From Sympetrum striolatum (Eukaryota; Arthropoda; Insecta; Odonata; Libellulidae): a stretch of 64,000 bases of DNA. A program made the position numbers and the translations under genes. Positions 26,084-38,680 of this stretch are shown one piece after another. The number at the start of each line of letters is the position of its first letter. The stretch's first letter is position 1. The stretch is taken from the NCBI GenBank assembly GCA_947579665.1, contig OX388345.1, positions 72,655,454-72,719,453 on the forward strand, in the 5' to 3' direction. The notes beneath the pieces were generated by a model. That model had not been told where the DNA came from. It was given only the letters and a program-made list of their open reading frames with translations, and made no database searches.

Positions 26084-29000
26084 AACTATAATTTACTTCA
26101 ATTTACAATTATTATGCCCCATAGAAGAGAGTTGATTCATAACTAAATATTTTCAAGGTATAACTGAAAGAGAAACTACTTTTAATTTCTTTTCATATTT
26201 ATAAACCACCTTCTCTATTTTCCATTAGCAAGTAACTTATTTCAAAAATTAATTAAAAGCTAGCACATCCTATTATTCCGATCCCCCTTCATATTAAAAA
26301 AAACTTGAACATGATCCTTCTCCATTCTTCATTTCCTAGTAATTGATTTCAGAAAGCAATTAAAAGATAGTACTCTACGGTGATTTATGCCTTGGCACCA
26401 GGTTCTGAAAGTTGGAAAGGCTTTAAAGAAGGATTGAAAATTGATGTCCAACTTTAGTGATTAAGGAGCAAACAGGAGCGATGGGTGACTGCGGCGGAAG
26501 CTTTACGTGCAATTCCATTACTCTCCTCATTAAGTAATCGATGAGACAGATACGAGGAAATTAAATTGAAACCAGGACATTAAACAAAGGACTGCTCAGA
26601 ATGATTAACAGCATCCTCTAAAAAGTTCCTTTAACCTTCGGTACCGAATTTAAAGCTCTATTGTATGTACAATATACCTCACGTTACCAATTTTTCATTA
26701 TTTAAACTCATGCGGGGAGATTCAAAATTGATGCCGAATGAATAACAAACCACAATTTTCCATCGATGAAGCTTCCTTGGCTTTGTGGAAATTGGGAACA
26801 CCGTATATTCTGTTCATTTGCCTTTTACGCATTAAAAAGGCTTACAATACCCCGGTGGAGTGAACGAATTTACCCATAGCATCAATTAATGATGTGCATA
26901 CAGAGTTCTAGGGTATTCACTGATTAAAGTAATTAGCTACGGGAAACGATGTTCTCGAAAAGTCACACAGGGTGACAAAGAACATTGGCATGGGCCCAAT
27001 AAAAATGTGATAACATCATCACAAACGTACCGCAATACCGTTGAACTGGTGAGACCACTGTTAAGAGAGAAATGGTATTAACAGAGTCGAGGCCTCGAGT
27101 GATACTCATATATTAAATAAATACATGGACAAGATTTTGTATAAATTAGGGTAAATTTACATCTCACCTAATTTAACCAAGAGGGAGAAATCTTCATACG
27201 AACGTGCATCATAACCACTAATACGTCAACTATAACGTGACGTGACGAGAGATTTATTTCGTGTTCATTTTCGAAAATCACCCACTCCAAAGCGTATTAA
27301 AAATTGGGTATTCTATAATAAAAATATTCCAAATATTTTACAACTTAAAGAAATTTATTCATCCCATTATTTGAACGTGTAGTTTTTTTCCTCCAACAGA
27401 TTGGTTATGTGGGAGATTTAATAATGGCCGAGGTAATTATCTCTATTCTTTCCAATATTAAACCGAGAACATCCAATTGTAGTTATTTTAAGGATGGTAA
27501 GGATGGATGAAAAAAAAGTTAAAATAAAAACATAAGCTTTACAGTAAAGAAAACATGAAAAGGATAACGGATAGGATAAAATGATAACTTTATTTTAATC
27601 TCACAAATAACGACAACCCATTGAAACCCCACACCGTTGAAATTACACCATTTTGCAGATTTGAAGATGTCATAGAAGTTACGACATTGCTACTTTGAGT
27701 GTCATCACTATAGCATTTCCTGAGACCGTTTCAGTCTTTGTTAGATCACTTACAGCATAGAAGCAAATAGATACATAGAAATACAAATTAAGTAATATCG
27801 TAAATTCAATTTTCCCATCATAAGATCATCCTACAATGCATTCAATTTCCCCATTAAATAATAAACCTCCCGATTGCGAAATGCACTTATGATTAACCTG
27901 TGAGACTGAGAGGACGATTTCCGAAGCGTAACTTTTTCGTGGGAAGGCTACTTCGACGTGAGAGAGTTGCAAAACGACGTCTCCGGAGTGACAGCTGTGC
28001 ACAAGTATAAAGAGATGCTCGAACATGAAGTGCTTCCAAGGTCGGAGAGATGCGTCAAGTCGCGGGTGACGGAGAACTGGATACTGTCATTAGTCACTGC
28101 AGACCACAATGGCATCCTGATCATCCACCGATCTCTTACTGCGACACAGACGGCTAGACGACCGAGACAGCACACGACTACTAAATTAGATTATAAGTGG
28201 GCGATTGAGGATATCATTGTGGGCCAAGCCAATAAGCCTTTAGAAGGGTTAGGCTTTAACGAGGGTAATAAGAAGGTTTTTTAAGTCGAGCTACTCTGAT
28301 ACGGTGGATAACGTTCTTGAAAGCACTTCGTTCGCATAATTTTCTGCATCGGGGGCTTATTAGATTCTATCTTCATATTTGCATTTGAAAAGATTTTTTT
28401 CTGGAACCTTGACACTCGCTTACATTTTTAATTAGAATAATATCTTTCACTTTCACATACTCCTGTGAACTGATTCTGTCATTTACATTTATTTCCTAAG
28501 TGGTGCCGACTGCCAACAGATAAAGAATCTGCCTGCAGTGAAGAATTTCGTAATAATAGTTAAGAACTTTCACTTTTTGTGATTATTTTCATGATTACTT
28601 TCCGATGATAAATAATAAAACTTCCGACAATTATAATTTCTTCGAGAAGAATATTTGAATCATATTTTTCTTGCACCCTAGCTATTAATCGCAAAACGAT
28701 AAATATTTAGGAAAGACCGTGGAAATATTTTATCTCTCACAAATAAGGGCCACATAGAATTGACAGAACATTAAGGGCAAGCTGGTAATGGATTGGGACC
28801 CCTTGTCTTTGTCTATGTATTTTTAAGATTACTATTATTAATACTTCATTTAACGTTACAAACAGGTGAAATTAGGGGTTCGGTATAATACAGAGATTAT
28901 GGCCAAGTCGTTATGAAAAGGCATCAGGCAAATCAGATATTGAGTCGTATTTCGATTTCGACGATATGTAACTGTTCTATATAATATCAACGGGACTTAG

Positions 29001-30310
29001 TTATAATATATCAGCTGAGATTGTTTGACAAAATAGTTGGAAAAAATAAAGCTAAAAATATATTACATATTTTTATCGAATCAAAAAGAAAACATTCTCG
29101 GAAACACGAAAAACCGGAAAAACGAAAGTTCTTCCGGTCGATGGATTCTTATCTTCAGAGCGATGGAAGTTAGCTTCAGCCACTGTCTGGGGTGGATTTT
29201 ATTTTTAATCTTACAATTAGTTGATCCTTTGAGTAAAACACGAAATTTCAACATTCAAGTTCGATAAATTTACTTACTTCCACATTCTTACGTAGCAAAT
29301 TAAGGGAATAGGCTACTCATTATCTAAGATAAGGTGGATTTCATGCAGTGTAGATATGTAATATTTTATCTAATCGCTTGAATAATCCTTCCCGCTGAGA
29401 TATGAAACACTGACACTTATTTGAGAAACAAGATAGTTTAAATAAGAACGGTCAAAGTTCTACAGATTCTGTAAGTGATTTATCCGTAGGATTAATCATT
29501 TTATCGGACCCATTTTCCGATATTTATATTTATTTGTAAATTCGAACAAGTCATCTTCAAACATCAGTGAATCACCAGATGTGGGTCATCCACGAGTTAA
29601 TTAAAGCACCCAAGATAAGATTACCGAGTTCTAAATTAAGGAAAAAACAGCATATTTTTCAGCTTAAAGAGCCATTTACAAAAGCCAATTAAAACATCTT
29701 GAAGAGGTTTCTCCCAAGATGACTAAGAACATTTTCAGGAATAAAAAAATAACAAATTATTCTTTATCTCCTGCACAATTTTTCGTGAAGGTGCCTGCGA
29801 ATTAACTAAAAGGAAATACCACGTCCGTTCGAAAGATCTTACTTAATAAAACAGAGATAATTTGCCAAATACTTCTTAGATGCAATTAAAAGAGGGGGGT
29901 TACGCCTAAAATATATTAAAAATGCACCTATATCAAGACGCATGAGAGCGCAAATTTGCAGAACGTATAGGAATGAAATGTTTCTCAGCTTCTTTATGAA
30001 TAATCGGTTTTATTAATTCACACTTGTACAGCACCATGCCTTTTAATATCAGAAACGAGATAAGTGAAAATTATACCACAACTCTCAACTATAATCGCAA
30101 TAATACCGTACAATTTCCAACTAATTTGGATAAGTTTTTTATATTTAACAGAGCTAGACCACTGATCCATCAATCAATAAGATTATGAAGGACAATACCT
30201 CGTTCATGCAAATAGCTCAGCTCGCGGTTACGTTGAAAAAAAAAAAAACGGTTTCTCTTAGGCGGCATAATGGTAACTTTCTCTATTCTTCGCTATTTGA
30301 AATAATGAAG
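26084..30310. other. Mostly AT-rich non-coding DNA
   Basis: AT-rich with two GC-richer patches, 26,380-26,580 and 27,900-28,260. The second carries the most protein-like composition of the region: a 108-codon plus-strand frame at 27,958-28,284 with minus-strand frames of 66-75 codons opposite. I recognise no domain and can place no convincing splice sites, so I do not call a gene. The rest shows nothing. Confidence 0.45.
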
Positions 30311-30322
30311 GAATCGAGTGGG

Positions 30323-30346
30323 TTAATAAGCGCATGCGCTCATTAA
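30323..30346. promoter_or_regulatory. NRF-1-type palindrome
   Basis: The perfect 10-base palindrome GCGCATGCGC (30,330-30,339) matches the binding site of NRF-1 and its insect relative Ewg. It sits inside a longer 24-base imperfect palindrome, with TTAAT on the left and ATTAA on the right. CpG-dense 10-mers are rare by chance in such AT-rich DNA. It lies next to the hairpin at 30,350-30,392. Confidence 0.5.
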
Positions 30347-30349
30347 ACG

Positions 30350-30392
30350 GTTACATCACCCACAAGATAAAATATGGATAAGGTGATGTAAC
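30350..30392. repeat. Perfect hairpin, 11 bp arms and 21-base loop
   Basis: GTTACATCACC (30,350-30,360) is exactly complementary to GGTGATGTAAC (30,382-30,392), with an AT-rich loop between. It starts four bases after the NRF-1-type palindrome. The arm word TTACATCA is close to ATF/CREB half-site sequences, so the pair could be two opposed protein sites instead of an RNA hairpin. Confidence 0.75.
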
Positions 30393-31400
30393 ACTATCCC
30401 TTCTTTTTTGGGAGAATGATAAATTTTTCGGATGTTCCTGCACTATCCCCGGAAAATGATCTCAGGAAATTCATACAACTTTTACTGCAAAGCACTGTAT
30501 TCGTAAATTTGAAAAACAGAGTAGAAAAAAGTTCATTTTGTTATGCAAATAATCGAGTTGTAACCAAGGCACTCCCTGAACTGGAACGAATTGAGGCTAC
30601 CAGAGTTCCGAAGCACAAAGATCACTTCAAAATCCCTAAAGAAATCATCGGGTTAAAAACGACAATTTTGTTATAATGGTAATAGGAAAATCATAAAAAA
30701 TGATCCACTCCAAGAAGATTAAAAAAGTGTTGAATCATAAGTAATGACACAATCAATTATAATGAATAGTAAATAGATTTTAAATTTCACCGAATTCTAC
30801 ATACAGTTTACATTCAATGAAAATATTGTATAGAATTACTCAACAGAAATCGTATTTTGAGTAACAGCTCGGAAACATTTCTTGGATAAAGAACGAGTTA
30901 ACGAGTAAAAAAATATTAAATTTCGAAAAATTATTTTAAAGAGAGTTCATAGGAGTACAGGCTGGATTGGGGTCCCCAAACGAATGAGACTAGCGCCTAG
31001 TTAAACATCTACTCCAGTCTCTGTTCCCAATCTACTGAAGAAATAGATCCAAAATTACTTTCCTCGTTAAATTAAAAGTTACTACGATCTCGGAAGAAGA
31101 GCCAGATATTCTTTCACCCTATTACATTACAAAATCAGATAAAATGTATCAGAGATAGAGCACTAGGACAATTTAAGTAAAAAATCAATTTTGCACGCTA
31201 AAAAAATGTAAAAGTTACCAACTAAGACTGTAGACTTTAAATGTATACACCTGCCATGCACCAAAAATGGTGGATACATACGTTAGCATAGACAGATCTG
31301 CTACTTCAAGAAGATAGTCTCCCACTTTTTACGCATAAAATACTCGAGGAGATACTCGAAGAAGCATTAGAGATACGACGCTAAAGCGAAAGCAACATTA
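30393..31400. other. AT-rich non-coding DNA
   Basis: An 86-codon plus-strand frame (30,416-30,676) starts just after the hairpin. It matches nothing I know and its length is unremarkable. The rest is AT-rich with no recognised element. Confidence 0.45.
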
Positions 31401-31960
31401 TCACCTGATATGCACCTATTCGACCATCCGCACCGACGAATCCGGAAAAATTGCAGTCGCGTAAATCATGGGAACGGCATAACGCCGGAGTCACGGCAAG
31501 AGAACGTGACTTTACTTACGACCTGGACACTTTCGAGGCACTCGGGGTGAGGCTAGCGAACGGAGAGAGAGAGAAGGGCTTAATGAAAAAGGGGGAAGAA
31601 AGGGTTTAGAGAAGAAAAAGAGACCATGAGACGAGTGGCCCTCGGAAGAATGCAGACTGCAGAATTTCCCTCCCCAAACGAAGATGGGATCGATAAGGAA
31701 AGAGATGCCAAAGTTAAGATCAGAGCATGATATCCATTAAGCCGAGATTAATTGCCGGGCATCGCAGGCGCGATCTACCACCTACGAAACGGAGATTTCG
31801 ATCGTGGAAGACTTGGAAGGATTTCGCGTACGATCGGGGATATTGAAATGGATCTCGTGTTCCGATGGGACTAAGCTCCCGTGGGAAAATGAGAGAACAT
31901 CCGCGGAGATGCCAAAAACAAGCGGGGGAAGGAAATATTTCCGGGAGTCAAAACGTGTCG
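31400..31960. other. GC-richer block with a purine tract
   Basis: CpG-containing unique DNA. Positions 31,559-31,632 form a GA-rich plus strand starting with GAGAGAGAGA, followed by a mixed CpG-rich part up to about 31,930. There is no notable open frame. The arrangement, a GAGA-type tract beside CpG-rich DNA, resembles 12.6-13.8 kb on a smaller scale. Confidence 0.3.
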
Positions 31961-32016
31961 TTTAACTATAGCTATAAACATTTACAGACATCTACAGTCA
32001 ATATTCTTATTTAAAC

Positions 32017-32250
32017 CAGGGCGGTCTTGAGACTAAGGCCTAGTAGGCACTTACCTAGGGGCGTCTTCATACAAAATTTACATCCCTGGGGCACTGCCAT
32101 ATTCAGAATAAAAACTACGGGGGCTTCATTAAAATCAATGGAAAACTTTTCGTCGACCAAGACCACTGTAGTTTACATGGAACTTATTAAAAAACTATAT
32201 TATATGATTAAACAAGGTTCAGTAAATTCAATTTTACATTAGTAGCTGTA
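32017..32250 (+). mobile_element. Possible hAT-like element, left end only
   Basis: CAGGGCGGTCTTGAG at 32,017 resembles the CAGGGGCGG terminus common in hAT transposons. The following words (GCCTAGTAGGCACTTACCTAGGGGCG) are themselves partly self-complementary, as in some hAT ends. A 71-codon plus-strand frame starting at 32,027 reads through it. I find no matching right terminus and no 8 bp target duplication, so the extent is a guess. Confidence 0.25.
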
Positions 32251-32860
32251 GGAATATTTTACGTTTACGTTGATTTACATTTAGTATTCCTAGATTATAA
32301 GCAAGGACTGAAAACGTGTAATAAGCAGTGATTTTTATGTCTTATGTTATGTATATAGGAATGAGCTACTCCATTGAGCTGCTTCTTATGGGAGGTGCTC
32401 CTCATATATCTTTTGAGGAGTTTTTAAGATGAAATGATCTTTCGTAAGTGCCTCTGGGGGGATTTAAAACCCAATTCTCCCTTCTGACGACGTCACTGTC
32501 TGTGGAATATTTACTAATCGAGAAATCCTAGTCCCATAGGTACCCTTAAAACTCACTTCCTCTACCACCCTGGAATACTTTCAAAAGATATTTGTGTGAG
32601 CACAAACCTTTATTAATTAATATTTCCTAACTACAAATGTCTCAAATTAAGTAAACTAGCAAAATATTTTAAAAAATATACACAAAACAGAGCCTTCTAG
32701 TCAGTTTCTTTACCAAGCACTTAAAACACTTCAATATTTGAAAATAGCACGTTCCGTACATCCTTCTATCAAAGTGCATCTCAACTTTAGTACACAAATT
32801 CTCAGGAGAAAACCGAGTACACAGTGAAATAAAAAAACCGTAATGGATTCCCGGTGAAAC
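32251..32860. other. Non-coding DNA, nothing recognised
   Basis: Mixed, mostly AT-rich DNA without a supported feature. It contains the 5' half of a GC-richer block's 119-codon minus-strand frame (32,669-33,028), which resembles no known family. Confidence 0.45.
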
Positions 32861-33540
32861 GTAGCGAAACGAGTAAACCCTCACCTCACCACTCGCAACG
32901 ACAATAAACCCAACGCCACCTCCAAAACACCTCACAACCGCATCGGGATATAATAGAACATCTCTCTCCACACCCACTTTAAGACCCATAGACTCGGGGA
33001 CTCCGTCGAGGGCGTCACTTTTCAACAAACCCGACGAAAAATCTCCGCGCCGCTTTAAAATAGTACCGGAAGAGTCCCATTACTCGGGCGCATTCGACGC
33101 GAGGACTTCCGGGTAAACACCGCCGCGACTGGCGGGGAAGCGAAAATTGATTCTAAAAATGGAGGAAAAGGCGGGAGGAGACGCCGCTTCCGAAAAAGAT
33201 GTTGCCGTTGAGCGGGAACTGCGGTTAGCGGGATTGCGATGGAGAAAAAACCTGCACCTGTCTCTAAATAGCCTCGGCGGGGGAAACGTTTTCAAAGACG
33301 CAGTCAAACATCCTCCCTCCCATCAGTCTCGTTGCATCTCCTTTCTCATTATTTAATTCCTCCCCTTCTTCCGCTTTCCACATCTTCGTATTCCTCTCGT
33401 ATACCCTCAGAGACCCTTTATCACTTCCACCCTTACCCAACCGTTTCGCTTGCCAGGGATGGAGGCGAGAAGAATACTACTCGAAACCATAAAATATGTT
33501 TCACGAAACTGCTTTAATGGGCAAATGCAATTAACGACCG
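32861..33540. other. GC/CpG-rich unique block
   Basis: One of the clearer CpG-rich blocks, densest at 33,030-33,310. Frames of 60-75 codons are open on both strands (33,080-33,517), as base composition alone would give. None has a known domain. It is a candidate promoter or enhancer, or a cryptic exon. Confidence 0.3.
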
Positions 33541-35777
33541 CAGCTAAAAGGGTCGGAATTCAGCGCGAAAACTGCCTCACAGCTATATTCCATTGCCAGA
33601 TCCGAGCCATCTAAAATACATTAAAAACATAGGCTCTCTCAAAACTAAGGAGTGACTACTTTTTCCGTGCCTATTCTTATCAAATTCAGCTTCTCCTTTT
33701 ATGCAAAAACCAGGAATTAATTGATACAGAAAAAACTAGGGAAGATAGCAGTAAATGTAAACTATGAATAATTCTTAAGGCTTAAGTATAATACAAGGCA
33801 ATTCCACGCAGATATAAACCATTTCCTATGGACTATTTCAAACATGGGCACTTTTATCTGTATGTCAAAGGTAATTGTAAAATTCTAAACATTACCGACG
33901 AATAACGGTCTGATTTAGCTTATTTTTAATAACTAACTCTTGTGGTCAATCTACCATTATAAGTTGTACGAGAGACTAATTTCATTAAGTCTCGACTAAT
34001 TTAATAGAAAAATCAAAGATGGAATAGAACGTTGAGATAATTTGCTTTGAAAGAGAGGTAAAACAGCTCCAATATAATCCTTATCTTACGACTGTTTCAT
34101 TATAACAAATCGTATTTTTAAGCAGTATTAAATATCTATATAGTGAGACGCACATGTACGAGTGACCCCATATTGCAAAATCGATGATGACAGATTATGC
34201 ATTGAATGCACTCAATTGAGTTTTCACATCACTAAATTTTGCTAGTCCTCAGAAAGGATCGCTGGGGCAAACTACTCATTATTTTGTCTAGTAAGCTTTA
34301 TTCATCCCAACTATCTCTTGATGGCTTATTTTATAAGAGATGATGCTCCAATCACCCATAAGGCTGAATACTTTGAAAACAAAAAGGATCGATGCTAATC
34401 AATTATTTCTCCATCATTAACCTTGACATTCTTTCAAGTAACCAAACAAGAATCTGAAACCTTCACGATTCTGGGTTAGACATTAGTTAATCTGAAAAAA
34501 AAACTTTTACAGTGAGTTTTGGAGATGAATTTAGCGATAAATATTGGGTTATCCTAACTTGACTGCGATCTATCTTAAGTTTTTAATTGCGTCTACTATT
34601 ATATTTTGGCGATATGAAGTCCTAAGTAGTATATACTAATGTACAACTCTTCCTTTGAGCTTTGCAGGGATTATTAAAATTGGATGATTTTGCGAACAGA
34701 CACTGAACTTCTATAAACTCATTCTTAGATCTGATAGAAAAAAGCTTTATCATGCAAGGGATCCCTTCGTAAATTTGCGAAACAACTTGCGTTACTTAGA
34801 CGTATCCATTTCTGACAACATACGTTAGCAACAAACCTCATTAACTTTCATTCTACAATTCCCGAATGCCGAATTCTCCCTTCGAATTCAAAAGAAATTG
34901 GGACAGTATGCATGGTCAAACCATACTTCTAATTCTATAGCAAGCTTCGTGGAGTCAACAAAACAAAACGTCAAAAACTGAATGGAATACCATCCATTTT
35001 CGCTGCGTCACATGAAACAAGCAATCCCAACTTTTCCCTACCGTAGGGGATACAATAGCCCCACTTAACTATTCAACCTTCGTCCATTCTTTCCGCATCC
35101 AGAAAAATATTTCCTTCACTCTGATCTACTACTGTTGTTCTCGTTCCGTATCCATTCATCATACGAGCGCCCTCAAGTATTCCCACACACTCCGGCTGAA
35201 CACTGGGAAATTCCCAAGGAGATTCTCGTCTCCGAAGATGTTTCCCTCGCACATCTAACTTCTGATGAGATGGATAACCTTTGTCTTGTAAAGTTAAATA
35301 TTTTAAGAGATGGAAGACAGCGAGGGCGTTTAAATCACTCACATCTACGAGAGCTATGTGATGCCATTTGGGAGGGTAGCTACGATGCATCTTTGGAAGT
35401 ACAGTGCCCGGTGCCACAAATCTTTCGTATGATAAAGAAAGATTTTACAATTGGCAAACAAGGGGTTTCGGGTTTTACGACTGCTTAAGTCCTCGTATTT
35501 TTCCAGTTCTACGGATTCGAGAGGAAATTTCGAAACTTACTCTTCGTCATATTTCTCTTCGAGCTTATGTGTTTGGAGATTCAAACGAAAAAATTACTTT
35601 TTCTTCCGCAGACGATTTGAAGGGATTGCAGAAAAAAAACATGAGAATTCATGACACTCAAACTTTAAACTGAACAATTTTCTTTCATGTTTCGAGAAAC
35701 ATGCATACACCCAGGTATGCTCTAAGCAAGCAAAATTTCAAGTGACCGTACTAAATGCTAACTAATGGAAAAGAAAC
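33541..35777. other. AT-rich non-coding DNA with one two-strand open patch
   Basis: AT-rich to about 35,040. At 35,073-35,488 both strands are open for about 114-117 codons (minus 35,073-35,417, plus 35,135-35,488), in a patch less AT-rich than its flanks. The minus frame has the more protein-like composition, but neither matches a family I recognise. It could be an exon or a fossil of an unidentified element. Confidence 0.4.
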
Positions 35778-35779
35778 TA

Positions 35780-35962
35780 CGAGGGCAGATCGGAAAGTAA
35801 CGCAAAATAATTTTTTTCCCAAAACGTTTAATATGTACCAAAACCAAATAAATCACAAATTAACTTACATCTTTGACCCACTTTTCTACATAGTCACCAA
35901 TTTTCTCAACACATTTCTCCCATCAAAAAAATTATTGTGCGTTACTTTCCGATCTGCCCTCG
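35780..35962 (-). mobile_element. Mariner MITE, 183 bp, with transposase C-terminus
   Basis: The element is flanked by TA on both sides (35,778-35,779 and 35,963-35,964). Its 38-base terminal inverted repeats, starting CGAGGGCAGATCGGAAAG, differ at one position. On the minus strand the right-hand repeat is followed by an intact end of a mariner transposase: WEKCVEKIGDYVEKWVKDVS then a stop (codons 35,922 down to 35,860). About 40 bases of 3' UTR and the left repeat complete it. So it is a deletion derivative made of a terminal repeat joined directly to the last 20 codons. It carries no DDE catalytic residues and could move only in trans. Confidence 0.9.
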
Positions 35963-35964
35963 TA

Positions 35965-36172
35965 CACTTCGCTGCTCTTCACACGTGGACGACAGTAACA
36001 TGCGCGCCATGTTTGTTTCATAGTTCAGGCTTCTCTCGCTAGAGCTGCACATGAAAACGAAATACCCTCTATAGCGCAAACTTCAAACTATATCGTGGTG
36101 AAATTTCAACATTCCAGCTGCAATACCAGGGGAGAAAAAAATTATTGTACGTTACTTTCCGATCTGCCCTCA
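35965..36172 (-). mobile_element. Mariner 5' end fragment with transposase N-terminus
   Basis: On the minus strand this starts at a TA (36,173-36,174) with TGAGGGCAGATCGGAAAG, the same terminal repeat as the adjacent MITE. About 160 bases of repeat and leader follow, then an open frame from ATG at 36,010 reading MARMLLSSTCEEQRSV. The 'EEQRSV' word matches the start of the helix-turn-helix region in many insect mariners. The frame is cut at the TA shared with the MITE. Beyond the MITE no clear continuation of the transposase is found, so the host copy was itself truncated or deleted. Confidence 0.8.
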
Positions 36173-36174
36173 TA

Positions 36175-36830
36175 AATGTTAAAAGGAAGAATCTTAAGGT
36201 ACAGTTTCTTATTTACAGGTATAGAATTCATATACCAACGGGTTATTACTCGTAAATCTTACAGGTTATTCAAACAGACTTAAGAATCGATTTTTGTAAT
36301 GTGCTATTAATGCTATTAGTTTATCGTTAGAGTTCAATAAGAAATAAAAACCACTCCATGGAGATGAAAAGAGAGAAAGAAAAAAGTGATTTTTATGCTA
36401 AACCTTTAAACTTTGGTAAGTAAAATACGAGTGACACAATAATAGGAGTACGTAGCTGTCTTAAACTATCAAAAATGTAATTATATTTCTAGGTAAGAAA
36501 TTATTTTTATCCATCCTCGACATTGTTTAGTTTACATTGAATTTCGAAACATAATTCTAGCGGGATTACTTAAATTCCTGGCCTACTTCGATATCTTACA
36601 TTTATACACATATAACACTATCTCTCACTTTTCCACTCTCTCCTTTATTTTGGATACAAAATATTTTCTTCCATTTAAAATTAAAATGCAATTTGTGATT
36701 TAATCAACCGAATAATTACATTAATGGATAGCGGTTAATCAACCTTATTTACTCTCATCTCGAATTCGCCAATGAAAACTCAAGACATCTTCAATTCCCG
36801 ACTCAAATGATGCGCTAACTAATCATTGCC
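36175..36830. other. AT-rich non-coding DNA
   Basis: AT-rich, with homeodomain-type TTAAT words around 36,700-36,760. No gene or repeat is recognised. Confidence 0.5.
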
Positions 36831-37340
36831 GTCCTCACTTTCGCTCCCGAATCACGAGAAGAAAAAACATACTCGAGGAACATTTTTATTTCGGCTCATT
36901 CAACTCTAATTACTTTCACTTTTGGGGGAGATTTCTTCCCTTCCTCAGTGCCGCCATTAGCGAATTAATTACGACAGGGAGGGAATAGCAATTGGAACCA
37001 AGTTTTCAAACCGAGCATCTCCCCTTTCTCCCTCCTACCTCGAAACCGAATTTCTTCCCCACTCGATCCTTCCCATCTCATCCCCTTCGGCAATATCTCA
37101 ACTCATTCCTTCCGTATTACGATCTCTCAGGGCCCTCATGCATGGAAGGGGCCAAGAGGGTGATTCCAGACCGAGGTACTTTTTCTTTAGACCTTTCTGG
37201 GGCCCTTTTCCTAAACTTAAACCAAGCAAACGTTTTAGCGCTGGTCCCCAATTAAGCTTGGACCCCGGATATTCGGAACGGTAGTTCCCTTTCTTCTGGA
37301 CTCTTGGGTAGGGGTCTCATCTAAGGGAGGGCCTCAATGA
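36831..37340. other. GC-richer unique block
   Basis: Pyrimidine-rich on the plus strand at about 37,015-37,120, then G-rich. An 87-codon plus-strand frame (36,992-37,255) is Pro/Ser/Phe-rich, as the composition dictates, and has no known domain. Candidate regulatory DNA. Confidence 0.25.
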
Positions 37341-38060
37341 GAATTGCATAGATGTGGTCACTATCACATGATCCTTCACACGAAATCAGGACACGCTAGC
37401 GATTTCATTTTTTCATGCCCTGAAAATAATTCACGAAAGAATACCTATTTCACTAAACAAACATTGAGCTCAGTTTACATTCTATACATATTCAAAATTG
37501 CTCCTTTAGAGAGAAAATATCCATAGCTGAGTGCTTCTTAGCACATATCCATGATAAAATGGACACAAAGCTCACACAGAATAAATATCAAGACCACATG
37601 GAATTCAAATAAAGTTAGCGTGACGTGTTTCTAATTTCACTGCCTACATGTGAATGAAGTAAGTAAGTAAAGTTAAGGTGCCCTCTAATATACCGTGGAT
37701 TCGAAAATATTGTGAATGGAAAAAACCCTCTCAACCAATTTGTGATTGGATTATTTTTTCTTAATTTTTTAACTAGAACTAGGATATTTCAAAATTTAGT
37801 AGTATTAACGACCATTAATGTGGTCTGTGATGTTGCATCGAAGTGTTTTACTGTAATTCCAGTTGAAATTAGATACTACGTAGCCTTGGGGCGTTATATT
37901 CTCTCGTCGGAACACCGAAAGGTGGCTAGCATCATATAGTAGTAGATTTTTACTTATCGGCCATAATACCCTTGTTTCTTGGGGGGGGAGTTAAATATTG
38001 CAGCGTTTAAATATCTCATGAATGCATTTCAACACTTTAAAAACATTTACTCTCATTTTT
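37341..38060. other. AT-rich non-coding DNA
   Basis: Contains a short GTAA repeat near 37,658-37,672 and a run of nine Gs at 37,981-37,989. Nothing else is recognised. Confidence 0.5.
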
Positions 38061-38680
38061 TACTTTGATGGTTTCGAAATGGGCCCAAAATCTAATCTTA
38101 CTGCCTAGAGGCTGGTAGTATTCCAAATCCGTCCTTGGCCCATACGTCTTCCTCCCCAAGCACCCCTGTGATGGTTCCCACCCGAAAACGACCATCAACC
38201 CCTCCTTATCTCCCTCAGACTCCAAAGCACTTTCGCTCACGATTGTAACTCCGCCTTCAACTTCCAGATAAGCTCAGATAAAATATTTATACACCTGCCT
38301 TCTCCTCAACTCTCAGAGATGGCCCCACCAGTCTCCCTACCTCTTCTGCCCTTTCTTCCCAAACGAGGGAAAATGTGACGCCCAAATCCCCTATGCCTCC
38401 CCTCGCTGCATCCACTCGTCGCTTTGAAGAGAGGGTGCACGTACCGAGAGATTTCTCCCCATCGGTCTCCGCGTAAATCACGGCTCATGAGGGCAGACGA
38501 GGCGGAAAACTTCCCCGAAAAATTTCCCCCGTTGAAACGCCCTATGAGGCTAATTTGGAGTTGCTAAAGGAGACTTTTATAGCCGAGGTTAGATCCATGC
38601 AGATTTCAGTTTCCCGCTTTGAGAGTTTTATACCCGCGAAGTTTAAATGGGGAAGGGAAATGGTTTTAAAAATTACAGGG
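38061..38680. other. GC-richer unique block
   Basis: CpG-containing block with several 60-67 codon minus-strand frames and no recognised domain. Densest at 38,340-38,520. Candidate regulatory DNA or cryptic exon. Confidence 0.25.

Noticed and set aside
27958..28284. 108-codon plus-strand frame with fairly protein-like composition
   Set aside because: No known motif and no firm splice sites. Minus-strand frames are open opposite it. It could be an exon but the sequence alone does not support a gene.
32017..32600. A complete hAT transposon
   Set aside because: Only a left-end-like CAGGGCGG was found. No right terminus or 8 bp target duplication could be located.
33936..34010. Quasi-palindrome GAGACTAATTTCATTAAGTCTC
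   Set aside because: Only the outer GAGACT/AGTCTC pairs cleanly. Short symmetric words of this kind are frequent in AT-rich DNA.
35073..35488. Opposed frames of 114-117 codons on both strands
   Set aside because: Neither resembles a known family, and openness on both strands points to local composition. A fossil element is possible but unsupported.
35755..36042. 95-codon plus-strand frame across the mariner elements
   Set aside because: It is antisense to the mariner coding fragments and runs through two terminal repeats.
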